From Sphingomonas populi (GTDB lineage Bacteria > Pseudomonadota > Alphaproteobacteria > Sphingomonadales > Sphingomonadaceae), in contig NZ_SGIS01000001.1 of assembly GCF_004208535.1 (NCBI RefSeq), positions 62,001 to 126,000 on the forward strand: DNA of 64,000 nucleotides, given 5' to 3'. The first letter of the stretch is position 1. Each line of letters begins with the position of its first letter. The position numbers were made by a program, and so were the translations under genes. Shown here in pieces: positions 61,707 to 64,000 of the stretch. The notes below the pieces were generated by a model, which made no database searches, was not told the origin of the DNA, and saw only the letters and a list, made by a program, of their open reading frames with translations.

Positions 61707-63988
61707 GCCGCGCGCAATGTCACCCGCACCGACTTGTACGACGGCGTGCCGCTGTGGGGATCGTGATCCTCCAGCGGCACGAGGCAATTCGCCTCGGGAT
61801 AATAGGCCGCGAGCGACCCGCGCGCGATCGCATACGCCACGACGGTATAGCCCTCCAGCCGCCGCCCCGGCCCCGCTTCGATATTCACGACATCGCCGTG
61901 CGCCAGACCGAGTTCGGCGAGATCATCGGCATTGGCGAACACCACATCTCGCCGCCCGGTGATGCCGCGATAGCGATCGTTCAGCCCGTAGATCGTCGTA
62001 TTATACTGGTCGTGGCTGCGGATCGTGGTGAGCAGCAACGCCCCCGCCTCTCCGCTCGCGCCGGCAAGCGGGTGGGTGAGGAAATGCGCTTTGCCGTCGG
62101 ACGTATTCCACACCCGGTTCGAAGCGCCCACCGTCAGCCGGAAACCGCCCTTGTGGCGCACGCGCACGTTGAAATCGCGGAAGTCGGGGAACACGGCCTC
62201 GATGCCGTCGCGGATGCGGTCGTAATCGGCGACCAGCCCGTCCCAGTCGATCGCCACGCCGGGGAGCGCAGCCTTGGCGATCCCTGCGATGATCGCCGGT
62301 TCCGAGCGCAAATCCGGCGCCGCCGGCTTGAGCCGCCCGCGCGAGGCGTGGACCATCGACATCGAATCCTCGACCGTCACCCATTGCGATCCACTCGCCT
62401 GCGCATCGTGTTCGGTCCGCCCGAGGCACGGCAGCACGATCGTCTCGCGCGCGGTGAGCAGGCAGGTGCGGTTGAACTTGGTGAGGATGTTGACCGACAA
62501 ATCGAGCTTGCGGAACGCGGCAAAGCTCGCCTGCGGATCGGGCATCGCCACCGCCAGATTGCCGCCGAGCGCGATCAGCGCCTTGGCGCGCCCGTCGCGC
62601 ATCGCCGCCAGCGCATCGACCGCATTGTGGCCATGCGCGCGCGGCGCCGTGATGCCGAAGCGGGCGTCGAGCCGAGCCAGCATCGCCTCGGACGGGATTT
62701 CGGTGATGCCGACGGTGCGGTCGCCCTGCACGTTGGAATGGCCGCGCAGTGGGCAGATGCCGGCGCCCGGTTTGCCGATATTGCCGCGCAGCAACAGCAG
62801 ATTGGCGAGCTGCTGCACGTTGGCGGTGCCGTTGGCGTGCTGCGTGATGCCCATGCCGTAGCACAGGATAACGCGCTCGGCCCGCCAATAGGTTTGCGCC
62901 ATGCGCTCGATCGCGGCGCGATCGAGGCCAGATCGCGCGACGATCTCATCCCAGCCGGTCGAGTCGATATCGCCGCGTAGCGCATCGAGACCGAGCGTGT
63001 GCTCGACGATGAACGCCCGGTCGAGCAGCCCTGCTCCGCCCGCCGCCAGATCGGCGGCATCGGCTTCGAACAGCGCCTTCATCATGCCCTTGAGCATCGC
63101 GCCGTCACCGCCGACGCGGACCTGATGATATTCCGACGCCAGTTCGGTCGCCTGCGTGCTGAGCATCTCGCTCGGATGCTGGGGCGACTTGAACCGCTCC
63201 AGCCCGCGCTCGCGCAAGGGGTTGGCGACGACGATCGGAACACCGCGCCGCGCCGCCGCGCTCAGCGTCGAGAGCATGCGCGGATGGTTGGTGCCGGGAT
63301 TGTGGCCGATGCAGAAGATCGCGTCGGCGAGGTCGAAATCCTCCAGCGTGACCGTACCCTTGCCGACCCCGATCGATTGCGGCAGCCCAACGCTGGTCGC
63401 CTCGTGGCACATGTTCGAACAATCGGGGAAATTGTTGGTCCCGTAAGCGCGCGCTAACAACTGGAACAGGAACGCCGCCTCGTTCGAGGCGCGGCCCGAG
63501 GTGTAGAATTCCGCCTGATTGGGGTCGCTGAGCGCCTGCAATCCCGCGCCGATCCGCGCGAACGCCTCGTCCCACGCGATCGGCATGAAATGGTCGGTCG
63601 CCGGATCGTAGCGCAACGGGTGGGTGAGGCGACCGGCGTCTTCGAGCGCATGATCGCTCCAGCCGAACAATTCGGTCGCGCTGTGGCGCGCGAAGAAATC
63701 GGGATCGACTCGCTTGGCGGTCGCCTCCCACGTCACTGCTTTCGCACCGTTCTCGCAGAATTCGAACGACGAGGTCTTCTTGGGATCGGGCCAGGCACAG
63801 CCGGGGCAATCGAACCCGTCGGGCTGGTTCATCTGGAGCAGCGCGCGCGTATCGGTGGACGCACCCATCTGGTCACGCACCGCCAGCGCCACCGCCTTCA
63901 ACGCGCCCCAGCCGCCCGCCGGGCCGTCATAATGCTCGACCCCGGCAACCGGCCGCTCGGCCTCGGGCGTATCGCTATAGTCTTGCAC
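61703..63988 (-). CDS. FdhF/YdeP-type molybdopterin oxidoreductase
   Basis: A 761-residue member of the formate dehydrogenase-like FdhF/YdeP group, a bis-molybdopterin guanine dinucleotide enzyme. The N-terminal CPGCAWPDP, then ELFGWSDHALEDAGRLTHPLRYD, FYTSGRASNEAAFLFQLLARAYGTNNFPDCSNMCHE and the C-terminal dinucleotide-binding domain are characteristic. The usual formate dehydrogenase selenocysteine/cysteine position is in the NMCHEAT region. Its reaction is uncertain; the E. coli relative affects acid resistance. No fdhD or maturation gene is in the window. The start is 12 bases from the right edge. Confidence 0.9.
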   Translation of the reverse strand: MQDYSDTPEAERPVAGVEHYDGPAGGWGALKAVALAVRDQMGASTDTRALLQMNQPDGFDCPGCAWPDPKKTSSFEFCENGAKAVTWEATAKRVDPDFFARHSATELFGWSDHALEDAGRLTHPLRYDPATDHFMPIAWDEAFARIGAGLQALSDPNQAEFYTSGRASNEAAFLFQLLARAYGTNNFPDCSNMCHEATSVGLPQSIGVGKGTVTLEDFDLADAIFCIGHNPGTNHPRMLSTLSAAARRGVPIVVANPLRERGLERFKSPQHPSEMLSTQATELASEYHQVRVGGDGAMLKGMMKALFEADAADLAAGGAGLLDRAFIVEHTLGLDALRGDIDSTGWDEIVARSGLDRAAIERMAQTYWRAERVILCYGMGITQHANGTANVQQLANLLLLRGNIGKPGAGICPLRGHSNVQGDRTVGITEIPSEAMLARLDARFGITAPRAHGHNAVDALAAMRDGRAKALIALGGNLAVAMPDPQASFAAFRKLDLSVNILTKFNRTCLLTARETIVLPCLGRTEHDAQASGSQWVTVEDSMSMVHASRGRLKPAAPDLRSEPAIIAGIAKAALPGVAIDWDGLVADYDRIRDGIEAVFPDFRDFNVRVRHKGGFRLTVGASNRVWNTSDGKAHFLTHPLAGASGEAGALLLTTIRSHDQYNTTIYGLNDRYRGITGRRDVVFANADDLAELGLAHGDVVNIEAGPGRRLEGYTVVAYAIARGSLAAYYPEANCLVPLEDHDPHSGTPSYKSVRVTLRAA

Positions 63989-64000
63989 GTCGGTTCCTCA

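Overview
The window looks like chromosomal DNA of an alphaproteobacterium of the Sphingomonas group. The basis is high GC, the CtrA-pathway phosphotransferase ChpT, a GTTC-N7-GTTC-type LexA box, many TonB/PepSY genes, and the short palindromic repeats between genes that are common in sphingomonads. These are inferences from gene content; no search was run. There is no prophage, insertion sequence, CRISPR array or tRNA. Most of the window is core-type genome with a few accessory catabolic and transport clusters.

Left part (1-9 kb): a 2OG-Fe(II) oxygenase-like gene; the phage-shock regulator pspF, divergent from a sigma-54-driven pspABC operon extended by small membrane/coiled-coil proteins; sufE; a translationally coupled J-domain/ferredoxin pair; rnpB (RNase P RNA, minus strand); and an AmpD/AmiD-type amidase. 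From 9 to 13 kb a minus-strand chpT-cheA-cheW-cheY block joins the CckA-ChpT-CtrA relay genes to chemotaxis-type genes. CheA carries an odd C-terminal extension. From 13 to 19 kb lie a JAMM peptidase, rluD, rpoH, mtgA and a two-gene radical SAM/UdgX DNA-repair operon that starts two bases after a LexA-type SOS box.

19-38 kb: a hybrid sensor kinase, D-amino-acid dehydrogenase plus a beta-hydroxyacid dehydrogenase, a polysaccharide flippase, an iron-siderophore-type TonB receptor operon (receptor-DUF3649-PepSY-DUF3325), a type-B carboxylesterase, and an L-fucose cluster (GH95 fucosidase, L-fuconate dehydratase, FucP transporter, zinc alcohol dehydrogenase).

38-47.5 kb: a micro-oxic block with hemN, ompW, a hemerythrin-like gene, an FNR-type regulator with a full set of iron-sulfur cysteines, cydABX and cydDC. 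Four FNR/FixK-type boxes (TTGAY-N4-RTCAA) sit in its three promoter regions, so the regulator probably controls its neighbours.

47.5-64 kb: DUF2252, LysR, an FMN-binding oxidase-like protein, VOC and NTF2-like genes; four peptidoglycan-remodelling enzymes in a row (one S11 D,D-carboxypeptidase and three L,D-transpeptidase-type proteins); the remnant of a lost esterase next to an intact carboxylesterase; a second TonB module (DUF2946-TonB receptor-PepSY) with Met/His-rich segments that suggest copper or another soft metal; and an FdhF/YdeP-type molybdopterin oxidoreductase at the right edge.
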